A DNA stretch of 64,000 nt from Gammaproteobacteria bacterium (GTDB lineage: Bacteria; Pseudomonadota; Gammaproteobacteria; DSM-16500): positions 1-64,000 of the forward strand of contig JARLJO010000023.1 in NCBI GenBank assembly GCA_031291175.1, given 5' to 3'. A model generated the notes under the pieces. It ran no database searches. It saw nothing but the letters and a program-made list of their open reading frames with translations, and had not been told where the DNA came from. Both the position numbers and the translations under genes were made by a program. Positions 1 through 8,664 of this stretch are shown piece after piece. Numbering within the stretch: position 1 is the first letter of the stretch; each line of letters begins with the position of its first letter.

Positions 1-140
1 GGAGGGGTTCAAGGCCGCTGCAGGACGCAACATAAACGTGCCCCCCCACGCCATCAGAGAGTACGGGAGACCCGCCGACCCGCCGGACCCACCGGACGAC
101 CTGGCCCCGCGCCACACCCCCCCCCCCCCCCCCCCCCCCC
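1..140. other. GC-rich end segment with 24-base poly-C run
   Basis: Bases 1-116 are far richer in G+C than the rest of the window. Bases 117-140 are an uninterrupted run of 24 C. Directly after the run the sequence continues as a truncated family A repeat (GGGACGTAGGCGGAG at 141-155). One forward frame (from base 2) stays open with a protein-like composition, but it belongs to nothing recognisable and enters the C run as polyproline. This looks like a contig end with a chimeric or low-quality join (a poly-G read artefact on the other strand is one explanation) and not a gene. Confidence 0.6.
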
Positions 141-228
141 GGGACGTAGGCGGAGTTGGAAGAGTTGTAGGCGGAGTTAGAGGGTTAATTGACGGCAGCC
201 CCTTAATTGGGGTTGCTACCCCACTACT

Positions 229-259
229 CTACGTCCCGCGGCTTGTCCGCGGGATCCAG
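229..259 (+). repeat. Family A hairpin repeat, copy 1
   Basis: CTACGT, then arms CCCGCGG and CCGCGGG around loop CTTGT, then GATCCAG. The similarity to the copies at 22846 and 38984 continues about 30 bases downstream (ATCAA..., ...AATTCTTC). It faces copy 2, so the two could form one longer hairpin. The rest of 141-448 holds only partial repeat pieces (TGTAGGCGGAG at 168) and no gene I can support. Confidence 0.8.
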
Positions 260-338
260 ATCAAGCTGTCAATTCTTCATGTAAGTCATGTTACTGAAGA
301 TTTTTTTTCTTCAATTAAATTTAACTTTCCTTGTGAAA

Positions 339-370
339 CTGGATTCCGCGGACAAGCCGCGGGACGTAGG
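339..370 (-). repeat. Family A hairpin repeat, copy 2 (inverted)
   Basis: Reverse-oriented copy: CTGGATT, arms CCGCGG and CCGCGG around ACAAG, then GGACGTAGG. It pairs with copy 1 about 80 bases away. It lies about 80 bases beyond the stop of the last pilin gene. Confidence 0.8.
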
Positions 371-448
371 CGGAGGGGGCGAGAAACTATTAATAAAAAC
401 CCAACAACAATGATCAATATCAAACTGATTGTCGTGCGATTTGCCGGT

Positions 449-817
449 TTATGGTATGCCAGTTGCAAGAAAGGTTGCAGAGGTAGAAGAAGGTCCATTC
501 ACCGTGCAAGTGATGGTGTTTGAGACCGATACAGCGCCTGATACGATAGTGTAGCCAGAAGGTAGACCATTTTGAAGCAGTGTTCCAAGATCCGTGCAAT
601 TGGCCACCGCGCCTCCTTTAGTGGCGTTTATAGTTCTTGCAGCATAGTTTTCACCATTGACTGAGCCAAGCGCACCGGCTACGGCTTTGGTCGCGGCGGT
701 TTGCGCATCAGGTGTGATGTTAAATAATTTTGGAACAGCAACAGCGGCAAGAATGCCAAGGATAGTGATAACAATGACTAATTCAATGATGGTAAAACCA
801 TGCAATTTTATTTTCAT
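449..817 (-). CDS. Type IV major pilin-like protein (MSHA type), second tandem copy
   Basis: A 122-residue prepilin. It has a short basic leader MKIKLHG cut before Phe (G|FTIIELVIV), Glu at mature position 5, and a long hydrophobic N-terminal helix (residues ~8-30, ILGILAAVAVPKL) that serves as membrane anchor and pilus core. The globular part is Ala/Thr/Gly-rich and carries two cysteines (CTDLGTLL, ITCTV) that probably form the C-terminal disulfide loop. It is last in the msh locus and closely similar to the preceding pilin gene, so it probably arose by tandem duplication. A strong terminator (842-866) separates the two, so it may depend on read-through or its own promoter. The pilin class is secure. 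Whether it equals MshA or MshB is not. Confidence 0.88.
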   Translation of the reverse strand: MKIKLHGFTIIELVIVITILGILAAVAVPKLFNITPDAQTAATKAVAGALGSVNGENYAARTINATKGGAVANCTDLGTLLQNGLPSGYTIVSGAVSVSNTITCTVNGPSSTSATFLATGIP

Positions 818-841
818 GTGTTGTCGTTCCTATTGAAAAAT

Positions 842-866
842 AAAAAGGGAGTTAAACTCCCTTTTT
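842..866 (-). terminator. Rho-independent terminator between the two pilin genes
   Basis: A near-perfect 25-base palindrome with 12-base arms (AAAAAGGGAGTT on the minus strand) that ends in a run of T on either strand. It lies after the stop of the pilin ending at 887 and 25 bases before the start of the next pilin. It would stop or attenuate transcription coming from the msh operon. Confidence 0.8.
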
Positions 867-886
867 ATTTTAAGTATAACTAAAGC

Positions 887-1267
887 TTAGGATATGCCGG
901 TTGCGCTAAAAGTCGCTGTTGTGCTGCTAGGTCCGCTCACTGTGCAAGAGATAGTAGAACCCGCGCTGATCGTTGCTGAAGTAATGCTGTAGCCGGTAGG
1001 TAATGTACCACCTTGGAGTAATGTGCCAACGTCTGTACAGTTAGCAACTGTGCCGCCGTTGGTGGATTTTTCTGTTCTAACGGCGTAGTTTTCTGCAGCG
1101 GCTGAACCTAATGCGCCCGCCACACCACTGGTAGCTGCTGTTTGAGCATCGGAAGTAATATTGAATAACTTAGGAATAGCAACCGCAGCTAGAATACCTA
1201 AGATTGCAATAACAATGACAAGTTCGATGATAGTAAAACCCAAAGACTTTTTTTGCTGAATTGACAT
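887..1267 (-). CDS. mshA: Type IV major pilin (MSHA type)
   Basis: A 126-residue prepilin starting at the ATG at 1267. That start has a GGGAT ribosome-binding site, whereas the longer frame to 1321 would give an implausible leader. The leader MSIQQKKSLG is cut before FTIIELVIVIAILGIL. Mature Glu5 and the N-terminal hydrophobic helix are intact, and two cysteines (CTDVGTLL, ISCTV) match those in the adjacent copy. It follows mshG directly, where Vibrio-type loci carry mshF/B/A. Followed by a hairpin terminator it is probably the most abundant product of the locus. The symbol is assigned by position and pilin type. The minor pilins mshC/D/O/P/Q are not in the window. Confidence 0.85.
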   Translation of the reverse strand: MSIQQKKSLGFTIIELVIVIAILGILAAVAIPKLFNITSDAQTAATSGVAGALGSAAAENYAVRTEKSTNGGTVANCTDVGTLLQGGTLPTGYSITSATISAGSTISCTVSGPSSTTATFSATGIS

Positions 1268-1354
1268 ATGATCATCCCTTATGCTGTTAATTGTCCCTAA
1301 AAAGAAGTCAAATTTTAACATTAAAATGTGCTAGTTTAAATTAATTTCATCAAG

Positions 1355-2578
1355 CTATCCTAATTTAGCGGCTTTAGCGATATTCCAAATTGGCAAGTAA
1401 ACCGCTAAGGCCAATACTAAGACGACCACACCCAAAAAGAGGATTAAAATAGGCTCAATAATATCATTCAAGCGTTTAAGATCGTATTCCACTTCGCGTT
1501 TATAAAAAGAAGAAATTTGATCCAGCATCGCGCTTAATTCGCCAGTCTCTTCACTGACATTTAACATTTGTAATTCTAATCCAGAAAATAATTCTGTTGC
1601 CGCCGCGGCTTGTGTCAGTGATTTGCCTCGCTCAATCGCATCTCGCATTAATAATATTTTGGATTGGGCGTATTTGTTTTCGATGGATTGCGCCACCAGT
1701 TCGATGCCTTCAATGAGCGGCACGCCGGATTCAATGGTAATGGAAAAGGATTGTGCGAATCTCAGCATGATAATGCGTCTTAACATTTTACCAATTAAAG
1801 GTATTTTTAATAAAAAATAATCCCATCGGTAACGGCCTTTCGAGGTTTTTAAATAATATTTAAATCCGACATAACTACCCAGCAATAGCACTAAAAGAAA
1901 AGGCCAATACTTCAACATGAAATTCGACATGCCAATAAAAATCAAAGTGGCTAAAGGCAGTTCCACATTCGCTTGTTCAAAGACATGTGCGAAAGCGGGA
2001 ATCACAAACATATTAATAACAATGATTGCCCCAACCATCGTTACGATAACAAAAAGAGGATAACGCAAGGCGGTGCTTAAGCTTTTTTGTGAAGCCGCTT
2101 GCGCTTCTAAATGTTGATTAATTCGCAAAAAAGATTCCGGTAATCGGCCGCTGTTTTGCCCTACTCTTACCATGCTGATAATCATGGGAATAAAAACATC
2201 AGGGTAATGTTGCATGGAAGCAGCTAAATCTTGTCCGCCTTCTAAATGTTCAACGATGCCATAGAGGGCATGCGCCATTTTTTGATTTTTAGTGTTGTCT
2301 GCTAAGCTTCTAAGCGCTCCTGCGAGTGGAACGCTAGTCTTTGTTAAGGTGTACATCTGTCTTGCAAACATGCCTAATTCATCCGTGGTTGGCAAAGGCT
2401 CTATCATCTTTGATAGCTTGGTCCAGAGATTATTTTTCGTTTGTTCTTCTGTGATCGAAATTGGAATAATGCCTTCTTGTATCAGTTGCGTGCTTAGTAT
2501 GCCGGATGAAACAGACATGCGTTTTCCTGACTTCAGTGTGCCTGCATCATCTCGACCTTTGTAAAGAAATATTGGCAT
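1355..2578 (-). CDS. mshG: MSHA biogenesis inner-membrane platform protein MshG
   Basis: A 407-residue GspF/PilC-family protein, the usual length. It has two repeated T2SSF domains (residues ~65-190 and ~270-390) with membrane segments near 168-193, 214-235 and 374-397. Typical features are an N-terminal FLYKGRDDAGTLKSG stretch, an ALRYPLFVI segment and a C-terminal YEP-like IIEPILILFLG motif. It anchors the pilus assembly ATPase in the inner membrane. It follows mshE by 2 bases, so co-translation is likely. The product class is certain. The MSHA assignment comes from its neighbours. Confidence 0.93.
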   Translation of the reverse strand: MPIFLYKGRDDAGTLKSGKRMSVSSGILSTQLIQEGIIPISITEEQTKNNLWTKLSKMIEPLPTTDELGMFARQMYTLTKTSVPLAGALRSLADNTKNQKMAHALYGIVEHLEGGQDLAASMQHYPDVFIPMIISMVRVGQNSGRLPESFLRINQHLEAQAASQKSLSTALRYPLFVIVTMVGAIIVINMFVIPAFAHVFEQANVELPLATLIFIGMSNFMLKYWPFLLVLLLGSYVGFKYYLKTSKGRYRWDYFLLKIPLIGKMLRRIIMLRFAQSFSITIESGVPLIEGIELVAQSIENKYAQSKILLMRDAIERGKSLTQAAAATELFSGLELQMLNVSEETGELSAMLDQISSFYKREVEYDLKRLNDIIEPILILFLGVVVLVLALAVYLPIWNIAKAAKLG

Positions 2579-2580
2579 GA

Positions 2581-4329
2581 TTATTTAGCACTTGGATTGG
2601 TTGAAGGTTCAGAGGATGTTATTTCTGATTCTGCAATGCCTTCCCCTGCTATTCGCATAACCTCGCTGATGGTTGTCAGCCCTCGTAAGGCAAGATCGAT
2701 GCCGCTCAGGGCAAGCGGGCGAAATGTAGGTTGTCTGTGAGCGGCACGAACAAATTCATCCGTGTCTTTTTTGCGAAGCGCTTCTGCAAGCTCAGTTGAC
2801 CATTCTAAATATTCGAATACACCGACTTGTCCTTTGTAGCCCGTATGGTGGCAATAATTGCAACCTGCGCCAATTTTAAAAGGTTGTGATGCGGTTGCGC
2901 TATCTGCTGTTGATGTCACCCAGGTTTTTTCTTGTGCGGAAAGCTCGGTGTCTTTCATGCAATTTTTGCATATCCGTCGTACTAAGCGTTGTGCGATGAT
3001 GCCACGCAAAACGGAGGCAACCAGGTAAGGTTCAGCGCCCATGTCAATTAAACGCAAGGTGCTGCTGATCGCATCATTGGTATGTAATGTGGATAAGACC
3101 ATGTGACCCGTCATTGCCGCCCGTAAAGCAATCGCTACCGTTTCTTGATCGCGTAACTCACCTACCATGATGATGTCTGGATCTTGACGCAATATGGCAC
3201 GTAAAGCACGGGCAAACGTTAAGTCGATATTCGCTTGAATCTGTACTTGGCTGATGCGGGGTAATCGATATTCAACGGGGTCTTCTACCGTGACAATCTT
3301 TTTTTCGGGTTTATTGAGTTCGCTCAATGCCCCGTATAACGTGGTTGTTTTTCCGCTACCGGTGGGGCCTGTGATGAGTAACAATCCATTAGGCAAAGAA
3401 ATAATTTGTCGCAAGCGCGCCAAAATATTTTCTGGCATACCGATTTGGCCTAGATTTAATAAATTTCCTGATTGATTGAGTAGGCGCATGACGACAGATT
3501 CACCAAACTGCACAGGGAGAGTGGATAAACGTACGTCAAAGCGTTTGCCTTTGATCTTCATACTGAAGCGACCATCTTGTGGTAAGCGTTTTTCAGTAAT
3601 ATTAATACCAGCAATGAGCTTTAATCGTAAAGTCAGTGCCTGTACTACATTTTTTTCTTTGATGATATGTTCTTGTAATACACCATCAATACGTTGTCGA
3701 ATTCTTAATTCAAATTCATCGGGTTCGATATGCACGTCTGAAGCGTTGACTTGGACTGCGTCTTCAAAGATAGATTGCAATAGCTTAATAACGGGAGCGT
3801 CGGATGCGGATAATCCTTCTCCTAGTTGTGCAACGGTAAATTCATTGCCACCAACTTCTTGAGACAGTTCTTCTGCGTAAGTACTAATTTCAGAGGTGCG
3901 TCGATAAAGTGCATCAATGGATTGCATTAACTCGTCTTCTCGTACCAAGGCAACCTGGATGCCTGTTTTTAAGATACGTGATAATTCATCGATGGCCATG
4001 ATGTCTTGCGGGTCGACCATGCCCACGAGAAATCCGTTGTCATCTTTTTTTAATACCATGGCGCGAAAATGTCGCGCATAGAACTCGGGAAGTGAACTGA
4101 CTATTTCGGGCTTCAGTGGATAGTTTTTTAAATGGATAAAGGGAATGGCTAGTTGCTCTGAGAGTAGATTCAATAATTCGTCTTCTTTGACAAATTGCAT
4201 GTCTACTAAGACATGACCTAGCTTTTGCCCGGTTGCGTTATGCTGTGCAATCGCTTGATCTAGCTGGTCTGGTGTGATGAAATTTTTTTCTAGCAATAAT
4301 TTGCCAATGTGAATTTTTCTTGTTTGCAT
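2581..4329 (-). CDS. mshE: Pilus extension ATPase MshE (GspE/PilB family)
   Basis: A 582-residue hexameric secretion ATPase that powers pilus extension. An N-terminal MshEN domain (~1-70) precedes the ATPase core. Walker A GPTGSGKTTT lies near residue 321, followed by the Asp box (VEDPVEY), Walker B/GELRD and His box (STLHTND). A C-terminal zinc tetracysteine (CKNC ... CNYC) is present. In the first half of the MshEN c-di-GMP motif the usual Arg-Leu-Gly reads His-Ile-Gly and the closing Gln is His. The second half is closer to consensus (KLG ... SEQ). c-di-GMP control may therefore be altered. It is preceded by mshN (15 bases) and followed by mshG. Confidence 0.95.
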   Translation of the reverse strand: MQTRKIHIGKLLLEKNFITPDQLDQAIAQHNATGQKLGHVLVDMQFVKEDELLNLLSEQLAIPFIHLKNYPLKPEIVSSLPEFYARHFRAMVLKKDDNGFLVGMVDPQDIMAIDELSRILKTGIQVALVREDELMQSIDALYRRTSEISTYAEELSQEVGGNEFTVAQLGEGLSASDAPVIKLLQSIFEDAVQVNASDVHIEPDEFELRIRQRIDGVLQEHIIKEKNVVQALTLRLKLIAGINITEKRLPQDGRFSMKIKGKRFDVRLSTLPVQFGESVVMRLLNQSGNLLNLGQIGMPENILARLRQIISLPNGLLLITGPTGSGKTTTLYGALSELNKPEKKIVTVEDPVEYRLPRISQVQIQANIDLTFARALRAILRQDPDIIMVGELRDQETVAIALRAAMTGHMVLSTLHTNDAISSTLRLIDMGAEPYLVASVLRGIIAQRLVRRICKNCMKDTELSAQEKTWVTSTADSATASQPFKIGAGCNYCHHTGYKGQVGVFEYLEWSTELAEALRKKDTDEFVRAAHRQPTFRPLALSGIDLALRGLTTISEVMRIAGEGIAESEITSSEPSTNPSAK

Positions 4330-4344
4330 CGATTATCCACCCTC

Positions 4345-5607
4345 TTAGTCAGTCTGAAGACGTGATTGGATATAGGCTTTGAGTTCAGGATTTAAGCCAC
4401 CTATGTTATCGGCTTTTGCAAAAGCTTCTAAGCTTTCAGCTTGTCGCCCTGTTCCTTCAAGAGCGATACCTAAGCCTAACCACCATTTCGCATTGGTAGG
4501 TTGTAGGGTTAAAAGTTGTTTATAGAGGTTGGCTGCGAGTGAGTTTTTACCTTGACGCTCATAAAGTGCTGCCATCAAAGCATGGTAGTCAGCATGTTGT
4601 GTGATTGACGGTGCGGATTTTTCAAGAAGACGGACGGCTTGATCAATTTTTTTATCTTCGACCAGTAGTCTCGCTGCTAATTCAGTTAACTCAGGATCAT
4701 TAGGCTGTAACTTTAAACCTGTATCGAGTGTTTTGTGGGCTTCTGCATTTTTACCTTGCAACAGCAAAAGTGTCACTAACTGTTTGCGGGCACTAAGGTA
4801 GGTAGGTGTGGTAGCTAATAAATTTTCTAAGGCCTGAATGGCTTCATCCGATTGACCGCTGCTAGCTAATGCAATTGCTTCTTGATAAAGCTGTTCAGTA
4901 CGGCTTTCTAATACAGGCTTTTTGATGGTGACAGGAATTGTGTGCGGCTCGGCTGATTGACTGATAGGCGTATTCGCATCACCAGAGAAAAGAATATCTA
5001 ATTGTAACTCGGGCGCGCTACCCTCTTTATTTAATTCCAGGCGCTTTAAGTCAGCGGCTGTATTGAGTTGCAAGACTAGCTTTAAATTGCCTTCATTGTC
5101 GTTGTAAGCGCTGATGTTTTCAATGCCGCTACCGGCGTAATTTATTTTTGGCAGCGCTGCTGTTAAGGTTGTATGTTCAAAAATAATAATGAGCTCATTA
5201 TGCTCCATGTTAGTGCTTAATCGATACATGGCATTTTGATTTAATAAAAAGCGTAAGAAAGTATTGTTTTGTTGAATCTGCATCGCTATGCCCGTTAACA
5301 GGGTTGAGCTAATTGGAATGTCGGTGCCTGCGTTTTCTGCGACGATAGGCTTTAATAGCGGAGATGGCTTTGGTGTCGATGCAATAACCTCGGTAGACAT
5401 AGCGTGTGCGCGATGTTTAAGAGAGGTTGTAAAAGTTAAAAAAAGTGCCAGGACGCTTAGTAGTGAGGCAATAATGAAGTATGAATTTCTATTTTTGCTA
5501 AGTTCAATGGACAAGGTAGATGTCAGATCTGAAAAAGAATAATCCGGAGAGCTCTGCCTTTTCCCCTTACGTTCTAAATTTTTCAGCATATCATTGATTA
5601 AGCTCAT
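4345..5607 (-). CDS. mshN: MSHA biogenesis TPR protein MshN
   Basis: A 420-residue bitopic protein. It begins MSLINDMLKNLERKG, a short cytoplasmic N-terminus typical of the family. One membrane helix lies near residues 43-62 (YFIIASLLSVLALFLTF). A periplasmic region of ~170 residues follows, and tetratricopeptide repeats fill ~235-415 (QLYQEAIALASSGQSDEAIQ and later copies). It is thought to link MshM/MshE to the periplasmic assembly complex. The start overlaps the mshM stop by one base, which points to translational coupling. Confidence 0.85.
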   Translation of the reverse strand: MSLINDMLKNLERKGKRQSSPDYSFSDLTSTLSIELSKNRNSYFIIASLLSVLALFLTFTTSLKHRAHAMSTEVIASTPKPSPLLKPIVAENAGTDIPISSTLLTGIAMQIQQNNTFLRFLLNQNAMYRLSTNMEHNELIIIFEHTTLTAALPKINYAGSGIENISAYNDNEGNLKLVLQLNTAADLKRLELNKEGSAPELQLDILFSGDANTPISQSAEPHTIPVTIKKPVLESRTEQLYQEAIALASSGQSDEAIQALENLLATTPTYLSARKQLVTLLLLQGKNAEAHKTLDTGLKLQPNDPELTELAARLLVEDKKIDQAVRLLEKSAPSITQHADYHALMAALYERQGKNSLAANLYKQLLTLQPTNAKWWLGLGIALEGTGRQAESLEAFAKADNIGGLNPELKAYIQSRLQTD

Positions 5608-6509
5608 TAAATGATTCCTTCAGAAATGTAAAATGTCAGAATCAGAGCGATTAATGAAATAAGACCCACGATAATCCATTTTAAAAATTTATCTGGAATG
5701 TGGGTTGCTTCAGTATCCTTTACGGCAACTCGTATGATTTTGTGAGTGATTTTATTTTCTCCCTGGCCATAGGCGGCCAGTAAAGCTTTATGGCATAAAA
5801 TATTCACGAGTCTTGGCACGCCATTGCTAGCGCGATACAGTGCTTTGCGTGCTTTATTTGTAAAGAGAGTTCCATACGTGTAGCCTGCTGTCGCCAAGCG
5901 ATGAAAAAGATAGCTATCTAAATCTTCGCGCGACATGAGAGGTAAATAGTAAGAGAAACTGATTCTTTGTTTGAGCTGGCGGAAGTTGGTTTGATTTAAC
6001 CGTTCATCCAGTTCTGGTTGACCGAATAAAACCACCTGCAATAATTTAGTGGTTTCAGTTTCGAGATTGGTTAACAGACGCAATGTTTCAAGACTTTCTG
6101 GCGGCAACGCTTGTGCTTCATCAATCAATAATACAATTTGCTTGCCTGCGGCATGCAATTCTAGCAGGCGATTATTAATGACGGTTAATAATTCATGCTG
6201 ATCTTGCAGCGCGGTAGGTTCAATACCAAGTTCTCTGGCCAGTGCTTTACGTAATTCCACTGGGTTTAAATCAGGATTAGGGATATAGGCAGTGAAGTAA
6301 TGACTATCTAAACTGCTTAGCACTTTTCGGCAGAGTAATGTCTTGCCTGCACCAACTTCGCCGATGATTTTGATGAATCCTTCGCCGCTGCGCAAGCTAA
6401 ATAAAAGTGTATTTAGCGCTTCATGATGCCCTTTTAGATTACAAAAAAAATCAACATTAGGCGTAATGGTAAATGGCAACTCTGTGAATTTAAAATGTTC
6501 TAAATACAT
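5607..6509 (-). CDS. mshM: MSHA biogenesis AAA ATPase MshM (ExeA/GspA-like)
   Basis: A 300-residue AAA_22-type protein. It starts MYLEHFKFTELPFTITPN, the ExeA-family opening. Walker A GEVGAGKT lies near residue 49 and Walker B IVLLIDEAQALP near 125. The C-terminus has a single membrane helix (~278-297, WIIVGLISLIALILTFYI). ExeA-like proteins help insert or multimerise the secretin through the cell wall. Here the peptidoglycan-binding domain of longer ExeA proteins is absent, as is normal for MshM. It lies between mshL and mshN. Confidence 0.9.
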   Translation of the reverse strand: MYLEHFKFTELPFTITPNVDFFCNLKGHHEALNTLLFSLRSGEGFIKIIGEVGAGKTLLCRKVLSSLDSHYFTAYIPNPDLNPVELRKALARELGIEPTALQDQHELLTVINNRLLELHAAGKQIVLLIDEAQALPPESLETLRLLTNLETETTKLLQVVLFGQPELDERLNQTNFRQLKQRISFSYYLPLMSREDLDSYLFHRLATAGYTYGTLFTNKARKALYRASNGVPRLVNILCHKALLAAYGQGENKITHKIIRVAVKDTEATHIPDKFLKWIIVGLISLIALILTFYISEGII

Positions 6510-6524
6510 ATCAAATTCCTCTTA

Positions 6525-8291
6525 TTAACTGTCTGTTCTTTCAGCTTCATCACCGAACACATCGGGTAAGCCACCAATATGAAACCCTCGTCTGACATCT
6601 TGTATGTTTTGATCTGCGCGTTCTAAACTTTCAGTCCAGGTATGATTATCGACAATGACAGGTCTTAGCAAAATGACGAGTTCTGATTTGGAAGCGACTT
6701 GACTTGTGCGTCGGAAAAAAGCACCAATAAATGGGATGCGTGATAACCCTGGTGTGCCAGCCGTATTTTCGGCCGTGGCATTTTGCATGAGACCACCAAT
6801 AACGACCACTTGCCCGCTTTTAGCGCGGACAATATTGTCTGATTCGCGAATCGTGCTAAGTGCTAACGGTAAGGATAATGTATTGGGCGTTGAGGTACCT
6901 GATGAGCCCAGCGTAATGTTTTTTTGTTGTTCCCTGACTTGGCTGACGGATGGATGAATATGCAATATGATATTGCCGTTTTTACCAATTTGAGGAGTGA
7001 CATCTAGCGTCACACCGGAGAAAAAAGGCGTTAAATTCACGTTTTGTGAGGGCAATGTGTTGGAGCCAATAATGGTATTGGTAGTAGAAACCCCAGTCAC
7101 AAAGAATTCGTCCTGCCCTACTTTAATCACGGCTTTTTGATTATTAACGGTTGAAATGCGTGGGCTTGAAAGGGTTTGCACATTACCTTGTGTTTGCAAG
7201 AACTTCATGAGTAATCTGAAACTACCTTTCAGATTAACTGTAAAGATAGGATTAAAGTCTTGTAATAACGTATTGGCAAAGGCACCACTGCCAGAGACGC
7301 CACTGGTATTCGGGCCATTACCGCTTTGACTTAATGAAGCATCATCTTGTAGTGGATTGCCCAATAAGCTCCAATCGATACCCGAATCAAAACCGTCGCC
7401 GAGCTGTACCTCAAGAACTTTTGCTTCAATAATGACTTGGCGCTGTAGATTGGATTGTATGCGATCGAGATACCGCGCTATGCGATGAAGCTCAATAGGA
7501 TATGCATGCACTGTCACAACACCTGCCTGAGGGTTAATGATAATAGAGCGTCCTTTATCGGCGGGTACCATGCTTTTTAAAGTGGAATCTAAATCGTGCC
7601 AAAAGTTGGTTTCAGACGTTGTGTTCACACTACTACTAGAAACCGGAGATCCATCGCCGCCCGATGTTCCTGTGGTGGTGGGTGAATTTGTGCTGTTTCC
7701 TCCGCCGACACTGATTGTGCCGACTTTATCGCTAACTTGACCAGAAATCATTTCTGTCGTGGATTTGCCGCTTCTTTTGACATCAAGATAGTTGACGTTA
7801 AATATTTCGCTTTCCAGTTCTGCTGGTAACACTTCGAAGCCATAAGAGGTTTTACGATAATCATATCCATAGATGTCTCGTACAGCTGCCATCGCTTCTT
7901 CCACGGTGACATTTTTAAGATTCAATGTGATGGTGCCTTCAATCTCAGGACTGACAACCATATTGTAAGGTGTGCCATCGACTAATCCTGTAAAAAATGC
8001 TTTTGCAGGCACTTTTTCGGCCGCAACGTTAAAGTGACGTTGTGTGAGTTGATCATCTGAGTGCGAGTGTGATGAGACGGAAGGAAGCAAGGCTTCACGC
8101 ACCGCTCTTGGTACTTGATGGTGTCTTTTTTCGATGGCTCGGTCGCCGCGAATGCCATCGCTCAGAGAGGCCTGCATTTGGTCAATGGACGTAGGGTATT
8201 TTGATGGATGGGTTTTGCAGCCGCTTATGCCAATACTGGTTACGCAGATGAAGACTAATGCGACTTTTATATTTTTTTTAAAACTATCCAT
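6525..8291 (-). CDS. mshL: Outer-membrane secretin MshL (lipoprotein)
   Basis: A 588-residue secretin that forms the outer-membrane pore for the pilus. A lipoprotein signal peptide ends at the lipobox ISGC (Cys25), so it is lipid-anchored before assembly. An STN-like domain follows (~95-165), then a Ser/Thr/Gly-rich linker (~185-230), an N-domain and the C-terminal secretin domain (~370-555). That domain contains the signature VVVIGGLMQN and the stretch PGLSRIPFIGAFFR ... SELVILLRPVIV. Order and spacing match mshK and mshM on either side. Confidence 0.94.
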   Translation of the reverse strand: MDSFKKNIKVALVFICVTSIGISGCKTHPSKYPTSIDQMQASLSDGIRGDRAIEKRHHQVPRAVREALLPSVSSHSHSDDQLTQRHFNVAAEKVPAKAFFTGLVDGTPYNMVVSPEIEGTITLNLKNVTVEEAMAAVRDIYGYDYRKTSYGFEVLPAELESEIFNVNYLDVKRSGKSTTEMISGQVSDKVGTISVGGGNSTNSPTTTGTSGGDGSPVSSSSVNTTSETNFWHDLDSTLKSMVPADKGRSIIINPQAGVVTVHAYPIELHRIARYLDRIQSNLQRQVIIEAKVLEVQLGDGFDSGIDWSLLGNPLQDDASLSQSGNGPNTSGVSGSGAFANTLLQDFNPIFTVNLKGSFRLLMKFLQTQGNVQTLSSPRISTVNNQKAVIKVGQDEFFVTGVSTTNTIIGSNTLPSQNVNLTPFFSGVTLDVTPQIGKNGNIILHIHPSVSQVREQQKNITLGSSGTSTPNTLSLPLALSTIRESDNIVRAKSGQVVVIGGLMQNATAENTAGTPGLSRIPFIGAFFRRTSQVASKSELVILLRPVIVDNHTWTESLERADQNIQDVRRGFHIGGLPDVFGDEAERTDS

Positions 8292-8305
8292 GTTAACTTG
8301 GATCC

Positions 8306-8659
8306 TTATTGATTTAATGGTGCTTTGCTATTTTCTTCCTGCACAACGGGATTGATCATTAGCGTCAGGGTAAGATTGCCATTGGGCGCTTCAAGTTCAA
8401 CGGTATTTGAATTGATCGCCGTGACTTTAGCATTATCAATTTCATCCCCTATGTGAACCACTTTGCCGTTAATCACGGCAACTGTTTTATCTTTTGAAAT
8501 CATAATGGCTGTTAATACATAGCCATTGTGTACGCCAACCGGTATAAGCTGCTGTAATGGCGGCTTAGTTGGATCTTGCATTTCTGCTTGCGTCATCGAT
8601 GATAGGATGAGGCCAATAGTGCAAATAAACATTGTGATATATCGACGATTTATCACCAT
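8306..8659 (-). CDS. mshK: MSHA biogenesis protein MshK
   Basis: A 117-residue secreted protein. The signal peptide (~1-25, FICTIGLILSSMTQA) is followed by the DPTKPP motif common to MshK and PilP-like pilotins. A small beta domain follows (ILTAIMISKDKTVAVINGKVVHIGDEI), resembling the GspC/PilP homology region. It probably sits in the periplasm and connects the MshI/MshJ inner-membrane complex to the secretin MshL, which is the next gene 14 bases downstream. Confidence 0.85.
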   Translation of the reverse strand: MVINRRYITMFICTIGLILSSMTQAEMQDPTKPPLQQLIPVGVHNGYVLTAIMISKDKTVAVINGKVVHIGDEIDNAKVTAINSNTVELEAPNGNLTLTLMINPVVQEENSKAPLNQ

Positions 8660-8664
8660 TTTCT

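Noticed and set aside
38-523. 161-codon plus-strand frame over the first 0.5 kb
   Set aside because: It crosses the poly-C run and two family A repeats and ends inside the antisense of the pilin gene; polyproline and repeat-derived residues only.
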